NCBI GenBank assembly: GCA_011391185.1
Contig: JAABRB010000186.1
Location: forward strand, 1 to 7,083
DNA length: 7,083 nucleotides
Direction of reading: 5' to 3'
Origin: Betaproteobacteria bacterium
GTDB taxonomy: Bacteria; Pseudomonadota; Gammaproteobacteria; Burkholderiales; SG8-39
The position numbers and the translations under genes were made by a program. Positions 1-6,683 of the stretch are shown piece by piece (position 1 is the first letter of the stretch; every line of letters starts with the position of its first letter). The notes beneath the pieces were generated by a model. It saw only the letters and a list, made by a program, of their open reading frames with translations. It ran no database searches and was not told the origin of the DNA.

Positions 1-187
1 AGATCTGAATCAGCGGCGCAACGAGGAGCTTGCCACGGTGCTCGAACGCGCGAATCGCGCCGTACGCCAGATCGCCGAGCAGGAAAAATACGACGTCGTC
101 TTCCAGGAAGCCGTCTACGCGAACCCGCGCATCGATATCACCGACAAGGTGATCAAGGCGCTTGACGATTCGAAGCCTGCCAAGTAG
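1..187 (+). CDS. skp: Skp/OmpH-family periplasmic chaperone, C-terminal end (partial)
   Basis: The open frame enters from the left edge (first full codon at position 2) and ends at TAG 185-187, leaving 61 codons. The visible part has a charged, coiled-coil-like helix (about residues 1-31, rich in E, R, N and Q), then YDVVFQEAVYANPRIDITDK and a short lysine-containing tail. The segment in which a residue pair such as YD leads into VF, then AV.Y..P..DIT..V, is the typical end of OmpH/Skp proteins, where the tentacle helix returns to the small trimerisation body. Skp holds unfolded outer-membrane proteins in the periplasm for delivery to the BAM complex. The signal peptide and most of the tentacles lie outside the window. 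The position just before lpxD matches the usual bamA-skp-lpxD order, so bamA probably lies further left. The family call is firm; the rest of the gene cannot be seen. Confidence 0.88.
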   Translation, partial: DLNQRRNEELATVLERANRAVRQIAEQEKYDVVFQEAVYANPRIDITDKVIKALDDSKPAK

Positions 188-214
188 CCGGGGCGGCGCG
201 TTCCGGGCGTGGTC

Positions 215-1255
215 ATGACGCAGCGGAAGCATCGCCTCGGGGAACTGGCCGAGCGCTTTGGCGGCGAGGTTCTCGGCAGCGAGGATCCTGTCATCGCCCG
301 GCTCGCCAGCCTGCGCACTGCGCAGCCCGGCGACATCTCATTTTTTTCCCATGGCCGCTACCGCGATGAACTTGCCGGGACCCGGGCATCCGCGGTAATC
401 GTCGGTCCAAGCGAGCGTGACGCCACGGCGCTGCCGCGCATCGTTTGCGCGGACCCCTACCTGTTCTTCGCGAAGGTCGCACGGCTCTATCACGAGGAGC
501 CACCCGCGCCGCCGGGCGTTCATGCCAGCGCAGTCGTACTGCCCGGTGCGCGTCTCGCACCCGACGTGTCGGTCGGCGCGCTCTGCGTGATCGAGGAGGA
601 CGTCGAGATCGGCCCGCAGAGCCGCATCGGGTCCGGATGCCTGATCGGACGCAAGGTGAGGATCGGCGGCGGGGCGCAGTTCCACGCCGGCGTGACCGTC
701 TACCCGGGATGCGACATCGGCGAGCGCGCGACCTTGCACTCGGGAGTCGTGGTGGGTGCGGACGGCTTCGGCTACGCCCCGGAGGCCGGCGCGTGGCTGA
801 AGATTCCGCAGATGGGGCGCGTCCGGATCGGGGCAGACGTGGAAATCGGCGCAAACACCACCATCGATCGCGGGGCGCTGGACGATACCGTGATCGAGGA
901 TGGTGTGAAGCTCGACAACCAGATTCAGGTCGGGCACAACGTACGGATCGGCGCAAATACAGCGATCGCCGGTTGTGTAGGCATCGCCGGCAGCACTCGC
1001 ATCGGGCGCCAATGCATGATCGGCGGCGCGGCGATGATAGGTGGGCATCTCAATATTGCGGACCGTGTGATCATCGCGGGCGGAACGGTCGTCACAAAAT
1101 CCATCGAATCGGCAGGAACATACGTTTCGGTCATTCCGGCGACGCCCGCGCGCGAGTGGCGGCGCACGGTCGCGATGCTGCGCAACCTCGAGAGAATGTC
1201 GGAACGGCTGCGTGCGCTGGAACGGCGCCTCTCCGACCGGGAGAACGGGAAGTGA
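215..1255 (+). CDS. lpxD: UDP-3-O-acylglucosamine N-acyltransferase LpxD
   Basis: LpxD transfers a 3-hydroxyacyl chain from ACP to the 2-amino group of UDP-3-O-acylglucosamine, the third step of lipid A synthesis, in the cytoplasm. The 346-residue product is close to the family length (E. coli about 341). Residues 1-100 form the N-terminal uridine-binding domain (GDISFF, then ASAVIV). Residues of about 105-310 are hexapeptide repeats that build a left-handed beta-helix. The tail ends in an amphipathic helix (about 315-340). [14 protein letters not shown] and IDRGALDDT are LpxD signatures. The likely catalytic histidine is H241 in QVGHN, and H278 in GGH matches a second conserved histidine. 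ATG 215 is preferred because it fits the family N-terminus. GTG 209 in the same frame is the alternative, and neither has a strong ribosome site. The gene follows skp by 27 bases, and fabZ starts 5 bases after its stop. Confidence 0.96.
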   Translation: MTQRKHRLGELAERFGGEVLGSEDPVIARLASLRTAQPGDISFFSHGRYRDELAGTRASAVIVGPSERDATALPRIVCADPYLFFAKVARLYHEEPPAPPGVHASAVVLPGARLAPDVSVGALCVIEEDVEIGPQSRIGSGCLIGRKVRIGGGAQFHAGVTVYPGCDIGERATLHSGVVVGADGFGYAPEAGAWLKIPQMGRVRIGADVEIGANTTIDRGALDDTVIEDGVKLDNQIQVGHNVRIGANTAIAGCVGIAGSTRIGRQCMIGGAAMIGGHLNIADRVIIAGGTVVTKSIESAGTYVSVIPATPAREWRRTVAMLRNLERMSERLRALERRLSDRENGK

Positions 1256-1260
1256 ACGCG

Positions 1261-1695
1261 ATGGACATCAAGCAGATTCTGGAGAGCCTTCCGCACCGTT
1301 ACCCGTTCCTGCTCGTTGACCGGGTGCTGGAGTGCGAACCCGGCAAGCGACTGGTAGCGCTCAAGAACGTCACCATCAACGAGCCGTTCTTCCCCGGGCA
1401 CTTTCCGCACCACCCGATCATGCCCGGCGTCATCATCATCGAGGCGATGGCGCAGGCTGCGGCCATCCTCGCGTTCCAGACCCTGGGTGCGGTGCCGGGC
1501 GAAAGTCACGTCGTATATTTCGTCGGAATCGACGAGGCGCGCTTCAAGCGCCCGGTCGGCCCGGGAGACCAGCTGATGCTGCACGCGCGAATCGAGCGTC
1601 ACCTGCGCGGGATCTGGAAATTCGCGACCGAAGCCCGGGTCGGCGAGATTCTCGTCGCGGAAGCCAGGCTGATGTGCACCGTGCGCGACGCATGA
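1261..1695 (+). CDS. fabZ: 3-hydroxyacyl-ACP dehydratase FabZ
   Basis: FabZ dehydrates (3R)-hydroxyacyl-ACP to trans-2-enoyl-ACP in the fatty acid elongation cycle. It competes with LpxA and LpxD for 3-hydroxyacyl-ACP, which explains its place in the lpx operon. The 144-residue single hot-dog domain is of normal length. [13 protein letters not shown] (residues 10-22) is the family N-terminal signature. [15 protein letters not shown] (43-57) holds the catalytic H47, and IEAMAQ (60-65) holds the catalytic glutamate E61. [20 protein letters not shown] (86-105) is the conserved substrate-tunnel region. GGGAAG (1247-1252) lies 8 bases before ATG 1261, which supports that start. GTG 1252, in frame and overlapping the lpxD stop, is possible and would add three residues. 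The stop codon overlaps the lpxA start as ATGA, so translation is probably coupled. Confidence 0.97.
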   Translation: MDIKQILESLPHRYPFLLVDRVLECEPGKRLVALKNVTINEPFFPGHFPHHPIMPGVIIIEAMAQAAAILAFQTLGAVPGESHVVYFVGIDEARFKRPVGPGDQLMLHARIERHLRGIWKFATEARVGEILVAEARLMCTVRDA

Positions 1696-2462
1696 TTCAT
1701 TCGACCGCGATCGTTCATCCGGGCGCACGGATCGCTGCGGACGTCGACGTTGGCGCCTATTCGATCATTGGCGAACACGTCGAGGTCGGGGAGGGCACCT
1801 CCATCGGCCCGCACGTTGTCATCGAAGGGCGCACGCGGATCGGGCGCGGGAATCGGATCCATTCCTTTGCCGTGGTTGGGGGCGCACCCCAGGACAAGAA
1901 ATACGGCGGAGAGCCGACGCGCCTCGAAATCGGCGACCGCAACACGATCCGCGAATACTGCACCTTCAGCACTGGAACGGTTCAGGATGCCGGCGTCACG
2001 CGGATCGGGAACGACAACTGGATCATGGGGTACTGTCATGTCGCCCACGATTGCCAGGTCGGCAGCAACACGATCTTCGCGAACAACACGCAGCTGGCCG
2101 GGCACGTTCTCGTGCAGGATTTCGTGGTGCTGGGCGGTTTCACGGGCGTGCACCAGTTCGTTCGGATTGGCGCCCACAGCATGACCGGGGGGGGGACGAT
2201 CCTTCGCCAGGACCTTCCGCCGTACGTCACTGCGGCGGGAAATCCGACGAAGACGTTCGGAATCAACGCCGAGGGGCTCCGCCGGCGCGGATTCGCGGAA
2301 GAGACGATCGACGGGATCACGCGCGCGTACAAGCTCCTGTACCGGAGCGGTCTCACCCTCGTGGACGCTCAGGCGAGCATCGCGACACAGGTCGCCGAGT
2401 TGCCCGAGCTGCGGATTCTCGCGGATTTTCTCGGTGCGGCGACACGTGGAATCGTGCGTTGA
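1692..2462 (+). CDS. lpxA: UDP-N-acetylglucosamine 3-O-acyltransferase LpxA
   Basis: LpxA catalyses the first step of lipid A synthesis, moving a 3-hydroxyacyl group from ACP to the 3-OH of UDP-GlcNAc. The 256-residue product (E. coli 262) starts with hexapeptide repeats of the left-handed beta-helix (about residues 5-180) and ends in the helical C-terminal domain (about 190-256, with GLRRRGF and AYKLLYRSG). HVAHDC places the catalytic histidine at H119 (E. coli H125). VHQF gives H154 (E. coli H160), and [16 protein letters not shown] is a strong family block. By position relative to these histidines, the acyl-chain ruler residue (E. coli G173) is G167, inside a run of three glycines. The ATG overlaps the fabZ stop and has no clear ribosome site, which fits translational coupling. 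A run of nine G encodes residues 166-168. Lipid A precursors and selenosugar synthesis downstream may both draw on UDP-GlcNAc. Confidence 0.97.
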   Translation: MIHSTAIVHPGARIAADVDVGAYSIIGEHVEVGEGTSIGPHVVIEGRTRIGRGNRIHSFAVVGGAPQDKKYGGEPTRLEIGDRNTIREYCTFSTGTVQDAGVTRIGNDNWIMGYCHVAHDCQVGSNTIFANNTQLAGHVLVQDFVVLGGFTGVHQFVRIGAHSMTGGGTILRQDLPPYVTAAGNPTKTFGINAEGLRRRGFAEETIDGITRAYKLLYRSGLTLVDAQASIATQVAELPELRILADFLGAATRGIVR

Positions 2463-2495
2463 CATGACGACGCACGCAGGCAGGCACTGACGGCC

Positions 2496-3665
2496 ATGTC
2501 CGCTGGTCCCTGCATCGCCCTGGTTGCCGGGGAGGCGTCCGGCGATCTGATCGGAGGTGGGGTCATCGCAGCGATCCGCCGGCACATCCCCGGGGCGTCG
2601 TTCGTCGGTATCGGTGGCCCCAGAATGGTTGCCGCCGGGCTGGAGTCCTGGTTTCCGCAGGAGAAGCTCGCGGTACATGGCCTGGTCGAAGTATTGGCGC
2701 ACCTCCGGGAGCTTCTCGCGATACGCAGGGCACTCGTTCGACGAATTCTCGACCTGCGTCCAAACCTGTTTCTGGGAATCGACTCGCCCGATTTCAATCT
2801 CGGGATCGAGCGCAAGCTCAAACGCGCAGGGCTCACGACCGCGCATATGGTCAGCCCCACGGTCTGGGCGTGGCGATCCGGGCGAATCCGGACCATCCGC
2901 GCCGCGGTCGACCACATGCTGGTGCTGTTTCCCTTCGAGGAACCGATCTATCGGTCTGCCGGGATTCCCGCAACCTTCATCGGTCATCCGCTGGCCGACG
3001 AGATTCCAGCCGAAGCGGACCAGGCCGCCGTGCGCGAGGAGCTGCGCCTGCCCCGGAACGCGCCGGTGATCACGGTCCTGCCCGGCAGCCGGCGAAGCGA
3101 GATCGAAAGAATGGGACCCCCCTTCGTACGGGCCGCGCGCCAGGTGCTCGAACGGGTACCCGAGGCGCGTTTTCTCGTTCCGCTCGTCACTCGCGAGACC
3201 CGGGACCTCTTCGAAGGCATTCTCTATCGCGAACACGCCCGCGACCTGCCGATGTCTCTGTTGTTCGGGCACGCACAGGAAGCGCTGGCCGCATGTGACG
3301 TCGCCCTCGCCACGAGCGGCACGGTGACGCTGGAGGCAGCGTTGGTGGGGCGGCCCATGGTCATCGCCTATCGTGTCGCTCCACTCTCGTACGCAATCGG
3401 ACGCCGGCTGATACGCGTGAAGCACATGGGGCTTCCCAACATCCTTGCCGGCGAGTCCGTCGTGCCTGAATTTGTCCAGGACGCGGCGACGCCGGACAAC
3501 CTCGCGCAGGCGCTCGTCAATCTGCTGCTCGACGAGCCGGCGCGCGACGCGATGCGCGACCGATTCACGGCGCTGCACGGAGCACTGCGCCGGGACGCCG
3601 CCGAGACGGCGGCGCGTGCGTTGCTTCCGTATCTGGGTGTGGAGGGCACTCGTGGGCCGGCCTGA
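2496..3665 (+). CDS. lpxB: Lipid-A-disaccharide synthase LpxB
   Basis: LpxB (glycosyltransferase family 19) joins UDP-2,3-diacylglucosamine to lipid X to give the tetraacyl disaccharide 1-phosphate at the inner face of the cytoplasmic membrane. The 389 residues match the usual 380-390. Motifs in order are GEASGD (12-17), GIGGPRM (38-44), GIDSPDFN (94-101), SPTVWAW (120-126), GHPLAD (163-168), LPGSRRSEI (195-203), [10 protein letters not shown] (272-281) and LPNILAGE with VPEF (313-326). D96/D99 and the arginines in LPGSRR are in the segments known to matter for catalysis and UDP binding. A 33-base gap separates it from lpxA. The ribosome site is weak (AGG-containing stretches near 2478-2483), but the N-terminus fits the family well at ATG 2496. 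Its 3' end overlaps the start of rnhB by 14 bases. Confidence 0.96.
   Translation: MSAGPCIALVAGEASGDLIGGGVIAAIRRHIPGASFVGIGGPRMVAAGLESWFPQEKLAVHGLVEVLAHLRELLAIRRALVRRILDLRPNLFLGIDSPDFNLGIERKLKRAGLTTAHMVSPTVWAWRSGRIRTIRAAVDHMLVLFPFEEPIYRSAGIPATFIGHPLADEIPAEADQAAVREELRLPRNAPVITVLPGSRRSEIERMGPPFVRAARQVLERVPEARFLVPLVTRETRDLFEGILYREHARDLPMSLLFGHAQEALAACDVALATSGTVTLEAALVGRPMVIAYRVAPLSYAIGRRLIRVKHMGLPNILAGESVVPEFVQDAATPDNLAQALVNLLLDEPARDAMRDRFTALHGALRRDAAETAARALLPYLGVEGTRGPA
3641..3646 (+). promoter_or_regulatory. Ribosome binding site of rnhB
   Basis: GGAGGG lies inside the end of lpxB, five bases before GTG 3652. It decides the rnhB start, because the same frame stays open upstream through lpxB and no ATG sits at the conserved N-terminus. 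Confidence 0.75.
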
Positions 3666-4269
3666 CGCGGAGGCCGCGGTCTGCGGAGTGGACGAAGCAG
3701 GTCGCGGTCCGATTGCCGGACCGGTGTATGCGGCGGCCGTGATTCTCGACCGGCGGCGGCGCATCGACGGGCTGGACGATTCGAAGCGCCTGACCGAACG
3801 GCGTCGCCTCGAGCTTGCTTCGCTCATCCGTGAGCGCGCGCTCGCCTGGGCGGTGGCCAGCGCTTCCGTGGAAGAAATCGATCGACTGAATATCCTTCGC
3901 GCGACGCTCCTCGCAATGCAGCGTGCCATTCGCGCCCTGGCAGTCACGCCCGACCGTGTTCTCGTCGACGGATTGCATTGCCCCGATGTCGGCATATCGT
4001 CCCGTGCGATCGTGGATGGCGATGCGAAGGTGGCGGTGATCTCCGCCGCGTCAATCCTGGCCAAGACCGAGCGCGACGCGGAGATGCTGAGGCTGCATCA
4101 GTGCTATCCGCACTATGGACTGGATCGCCACAAAGGCTACCCGACACCGGGGCACCTGATCGCGTTACGCGAGCATGGAGCGTGCGAGATCTACCGTCGC
4201 AGCTTCAGGCCGGTACGCGAGGTGCTTTCGAACGCGAGCCGCATCCCGCGCGAGGACGGTCTCCGGTAG
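3652..4269 (+). CDS. rnhB: Ribonuclease HII RnhB
   Basis: RnhB nicks DNA at embedded ribonucleotides and degrades RNA in RNA-DNA hybrids. It acts in the cytoplasm with divalent metal. The product has 205 residues from GTG 3652 (E. coli 198). [15 protein letters not shown] (11-25) carries the acidic pair D14/E15. LVDG (104-107) carries D106, and [20 protein letters not shown] (123-142) carries the fourth catalytic aspartate, D124, so all DEDD residues are present. [12 protein letters not shown] (41-52), [15 protein letters not shown] (79-93) and [10 protein letters not shown] (160-169) are further family signatures. The GTG start is chosen for its strong ribosome site and overlaps lpxB by 14 bases. 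The stop is only 6 bases from the stop of the convergent senB, and no terminator fits between them. Confidence 0.95.
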   Translation: MGRPDAEAAVCGVDEAGRGPIAGPVYAAAVILDRRRRIDGLDDSKRLTERRRLELASLIRERALAWAVASASVEEIDRLNILRATLLAMQRAIRALAVTPDRVLVDGLHCPDVGISSRAIVDGDAKVAVISAASILAKTERDAEMLRLHQCYPHYGLDRHKGYPTPGHLIALREHGACEIYRRSFRPVREVLSNASRIPREDGLR

Positions 4270-4275
4270 AGACTT

Positions 4276-5241
4276 TCATCCGGCACGGACGTTGCGCACC
4301 GCCTCGCGCACGACCGACAGCAATCCCCGGCGCTCGGCGGCCGGCGTGAACAGGGGGCTGCGTGTCGCCATCGCGCGCTGCAAGCCGCGATAGAAGTCGT
4401 GGTCCCGGTGCGCCCGTGCAACGAGCCGCGCCAGGGCCCGGGTGTTGCCGAGCGTGTAGAAGCCCGGGTACTGGCGCGTGAGCATCCCGATATTTCCCGA
4501 AATGCGCGAGGCCAGCACTGGAACACCGATGCGGGCAGCTTCGCAAATCACGTTTGCACCACCTTCCATTCGGGAACTCACCACGAGCGCGTGGCTGCGT
4601 CGGAGCCAGTCGAGCGCCCGCCCATGCGGGACGCCGCCCAGCCAGCGATACCGGGAGTCTGTCCGCATCAGACGGCGTGCCTCGTGAGCCATGGCCGGCG
4701 ACAGCGCGTCGCCGAGATGGATCACTTCGAGGTCGGGGATTCCCCTCAATTCCTGGACCGCATAGGCCGTCCGGAACGGATCCTTTTCTTCGCGCAGGTG
4801 ACCCAAAACGGCCAACCGGAACTTCCCGCGCGGCGGGGCAGGTGACCCCCTCGTGTCGGCCGACTGATAGATCACGCGTACCTTGCCCCGCAGGCGCGCG
4901 GGGAGCTCTGCGGGACCGCGGTCCTGCAGAACAACGAGGAGCGTTGCCATGCCGAGCGACGCCTGTGCGTCGGCGCTCGCCTGGATATCCCGGTACAAGT
5001 CGGTGCCGGTCAAGACGACGACCAGCGCACCGTCCGCGCGCGCGGAGCGGTATCGCGCGATGGACGAATGGCTTTTTCCGGCATGCAACGCGATCAGCAG
5101 ATCGCATTGCGTGCCGTCCCACTCCGTCGCGACGCGAACCCGGTGACCGGCGCTACGGAGAAACGCCGCGTATCGCTGCGCAGTGTGGCGGTTTCCCGTA
5201 CGGAAGCTCGCGGCGGCAGGGGTGGCAATCACGATTTTCAT
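4276..5241 (-). CDS. senB: Selenosugar synthase SenB (GT-B glycosyltransferase of selenoneine biosynthesis)
   Basis: The 321-residue product reads 5241 to 4276. I recognise it as SenB, which in published work makes a 1-seleno sugar from selenophosphate and a UDP-sugar such as UDP-GlcNAc, in the cytoplasm. The N-terminal half begins MKIVIATPAA, then GNRHTAQRYAAFLRSAGH (16-33), ALHAGKSHSS (51-60), LTGTDLYRDI (77-86) and VLQDRGP (104-110). The C-terminal half has LGHLREEKDPFR (146-157), RYRWLGG (197-203) and EGGANVICEA (226-235). E226 and E234 form the EX7E motif of retaining GT4-type enzymes, and R150/K153 fit the donor-phosphate contacts. LTGTDLYRD together with LGHLREEKDPFR and EGGAN-x-EA separates this group from generic GT4 proteins. 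The divergent senA neighbour supports the role. No signal peptide or membrane segment is seen. ATG 5241 fits the family start, although no ribosome site is evident. The fallback call is an uncharacterised GT4-like glycosyltransferase. Confidence 0.87.
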   Translation of the reverse strand: MKIVIATPAAASFRTGNRHTAQRYAAFLRSAGHRVRVATEWDGTQCDLLIALHAGKSHSSIARYRSARADGALVVVLTGTDLYRDIQASADAQASLGMATLLVVLQDRGPAELPARLRGKVRVIYQSADTRGSPAPPRGKFRLAVLGHLREEKDPFRTAYAVQELRGIPDLEVIHLGDALSPAMAHEARRLMRTDSRYRWLGGVPHGRALDWLRRSHALVVSSRMEGGANVICEAARIGVPVLASRISGNIGMLTRQYPGFYTLGNTRALARLVARAHRDHDFYRGLQRAMATRSPLFTPAAERRGLLSVVREAVRNVRAG

Positions 5242-5272
5242 GGTCTTGGGTCGTCGGTTAAACTGCACGGAA
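5235..5272. promoter_or_regulatory. Divergent senB/senA start region with candidate overlapping promoters
   Basis: Only 31 bases (5242-5272) separate the two start codons. The least GC-rich patch is GTTAAACT at 5257-5264. On the plus strand TAAACT (5259-5264) could be a -10 box, with TTTTCA (5235-5240) as a -35 box at 18 bases, each 4 of 6 to consensus. On the minus strand TTTAAC (5262-5257) could be a -10 box, but I see no good -35. Transcripts would then start within about 10 bases of each ATG, giving almost no leader. This is weak pattern matching. The real promoters may instead lie inside the opposite genes. Confidence 0.3.
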
Positions 5273-6595
5273 ATGCATGCCATCGATCCATTCGACCCGC
5301 TGGCGCCACCCGGCAGTCTGCCGGCTGTAGAGGTGGCGGAGCACCTCGTCGCCGCGCGTAATCGGGTTGAAGCATTGACGGCCGATCTGGACGAAACCCG
5401 ATTGTTGGGGCCGAAGCTCGAGATCGTCAATCCCGTGCTCTGGGAGATCGGCCATGTCGGGTGGTTCCAGGAGCACTGGTGTCTGCGGATGCGGCCGGAT
5501 GGCCAGCTCGCACCGAGTATGCTCGAGGGCGCGGACGCGCTCTTCGATTCGACCGCGATTCCGCACGACGTCCGCTGGGATCTTCCATTGCCCGATCGCG
5601 GCGCCACGCACCGTTACCTTGCCAGGGTCCTCGAGCAGGTGCTCGAATCGCTCGAGCGTCGACCTGATGACGAACGACTGCTCTATTTCGCCGAGCTCTC
5701 CGCGTGCCACGAGGACATGCACGCCGAGGCCTTTCACTACACGCGCCAGACGCTTGCGTACGATGCCCCGTCCGTCGCAGCTGCGGCAACGCCGATAGAA
5801 TTGGTAGTGGGCGATTCCGGCGATGCGGTGTTCCCGGGCGGCGTATTCATGCTGGGCGCGAATCAGGGTAGCGGATTCGTTCACGACAACGAGAAGTGGG
5901 CGCACAAAGTGACCGTCCGACCGTTTCGCGTGGCGCGGTGCCAGGTCACCAATCAGGCGTTTCTCGAGTTCGTGGCGGCGGGTGGCTACGGACGCCGCGA
6001 GTTCTGGAGCGAGGCAGGGTGGAATTGGCGGACCGGACAGTCTGCGACGATGCCCCGATACTGGCGCGAAGCCGGCGGAAGTCGGCAGCAGCGCAGGTTC
6101 GCAACCTGGGTTCCACTTGCACTCGATGAACCCGTCGTTCACGTCACCTGGCACGAGGCAGAGGCCTACTGCGCTTTTGCCGGCCGACGATTGCCGACGG
6201 AGGCGGAGTGGGAATACGCCGCTTGCGACGGACGGTCGATCGACAAGCCCCTCACGCCATGGAGCGCGGGCCGGCCCGATTCCCGGCACGCCAATCTCGA
6301 AGGCAATGCGCCGGCGCCTGCGAGCGGCTTCGCAGCGGGCGACTCGCCACGCGGCTGCCGCCAGCTGCTCGGCAATGTCTGGGAGTGGACGGCCACGACC
6401 TTCGAGCCGTTTCCGGGGTTCGTCGCCGACCCGTACAAGGAATACTCCGCGCCGTGGTTCGGTACGCGCAAGGTTCTGCGGGGCGGCAGCTTTGCGACAC
6501 CGCAGCGGTTGATTCGCAATACCTGGCGAAACTTCTTCCCGCCGGACCGCGACGACGTCTTTGCCGGCTTCCGGACCTGCGCACTTGGCGAGTGA
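5273..6595 (+). CDS. senA: Selenoneine synthase SenA (EgtB-like DinB/FGE-sulfatase non-heme iron enzyme)
   Basis: SenA-type enzymes use iron and oxygen to couple hercynine to the selenosugar made by SenB; later C-Se bond cleavage gives selenoneine. The 440-residue product has the EgtB superfamily layout. An N-terminal DinB-like helical domain (about 18-170) is followed by a formylglycine-generating-enzyme/sulfatase-modifying fold (about 175-438). Iron ligands are visible as H61 in IGHVGWFQEHW and as HEDMHAE (146-152), an HX3HXE motif with H146 and H150. The C-terminal fold shows CQVTNQAFLEFV (223-234), VTWHEAEAYCAFAGRRLPTE (291-310), AEWEYAA (311-317), LGNVWEWT (366-373) and VLRGGSF (401-407). 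It ends in RNFFPPDRDDVFAGFRTC. FQEHWCLR and YSAPWFGTRK resemble SenA rather than classical EgtB. The adjacent senB is the stronger argument. ATG 5273 fits the family N-terminus; ATG 5240 is unlikely. No clear ribosome site is seen. The main alternative is an EgtB using a sulfur donor. Confidence 0.86.
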   Translation: MHAIDPFDPLAPPGSLPAVEVAEHLVAARNRVEALTADLDETRLLGPKLEIVNPVLWEIGHVGWFQEHWCLRMRPDGQLAPSMLEGADALFDSTAIPHDVRWDLPLPDRGATHRYLARVLEQVLESLERRPDDERLLYFAELSACHEDMHAEAFHYTRQTLAYDAPSVAAAATPIELVVGDSGDAVFPGGVFMLGANQGSGFVHDNEKWAHKVTVRPFRVARCQVTNQAFLEFVAAGGYGRREFWSEAGWNWRTGQSATMPRYWREAGGSRQQRRFATWVPLALDEPVVHVTWHEAEAYCAFAGRRLPTEAEWEYAACDGRSIDKPLTPWSAGRPDSRHANLEGNAPAPASGFAAGDSPRGCRQLLGNVWEWTATTFEPFPGFVADPYKEYSAPWFGTRKVLRGGSFATPQRLIRNTWRNFFPPDRDDVFAGFRTCALGE

Positions 6596-6608
6596 TGGAC
6601 CGTTACCC

Positions 6609-6625
6609 GTGCGGCTAAGCCGCAC
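6609..6625. terminator. Short perfect hairpin after senA, possible terminator
   Basis: GTGCGGC, loop TAA, GCCGCAC forms a perfect 7-bp GC-rich stem beginning 13 bases after the senA stop. No T-run follows, so it is not a standard intrinsic terminator on either strand. It could stabilise the senA mRNA 3' end or act with the larger hairpin just downstream. Confidence 0.35.
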
Positions 6626-6630
6626 ACGAC

Positions 6631-6670
6631 GCTCCCCTCTCCTGCCAGAGGAGAGGGGCGGGGGGTGAGG
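6631..6670. repeat. REP-like palindromic intergenic repeat
   Basis: CCCCTCTCCT (6634-6643), loop GCCAG, AGGAGAGGGG (6649-6658) is a perfect 10-bp inverted repeat. It is followed by a G-run and TGAGG (6660-6670). From memory, the combination CCCCTCTCC, short loop, GGAGAGGGG and then GGGGTGAGG matches a palindromic element scattered between genes in many proteobacteria. Its reverse strand often yields spurious peptides rich in PSPLAGEG-like sequence. Copy number cannot be tested from one window. It lies between senA and the RNA methyltransferase gene and directly precedes the latter's ribosome site. Confidence 0.7.
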
Positions 6671-6671
6671 T

Positions 6672-6678
6672 GGGAGGA
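6672..6678 (+). promoter_or_regulatory. Ribosome binding site of the RNA methyltransferase gene
   Basis: GGGAGGA lies five bases before TTG 6684. It decides the start, because the frame has a TGA at 6666-6668 and no ATG or GTG lies between that stop and the conserved N-terminus. Confidence 0.75.
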
Positions 6679-6683
6679 CGCTT

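Noticed and set aside
2464..2490. Tiny open frame (MTTHAGRH) between lpxA and lpxB as a leader peptide
   Set aside because: It has eight codons, no ribosome site, no attenuator-like hairpins after it and no codon bias pointing to a regulated amino acid.
1599..4064. A very long open frame on the minus strand (about 821 codons) across lpxA, lpxB and rnhB
   Set aside because: It is antisense to three intact conserved genes. Its composition is arginine/proline-rich with no recognisable domain, as expected from GC-rich codon bias on the coding strand.
5240..5275. ATG 5240 as the senA start
   Set aside because: It overlaps the senB start codon and adds MVLGRRLNCTE, which does not resemble family N-termini. 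ATG 5273 leads directly into the conserved region.
5273..6595. senA gene as a plain formylglycine-generating enzyme, or as OvoA
   Set aside because: The N-terminal DinB-like domain with HX3HXE excludes a simple sulfatase-modifying enzyme. The length of 440 residues and lack of a C-terminal methyltransferase domain exclude OvoA.
6634..6670. The 10-bp hairpin as an intrinsic terminator
   Set aside because: The plus strand continues with a G-run rather than T residues, and there is no T-run on the other strand. The sequence fits a dispersed palindromic repeat better.
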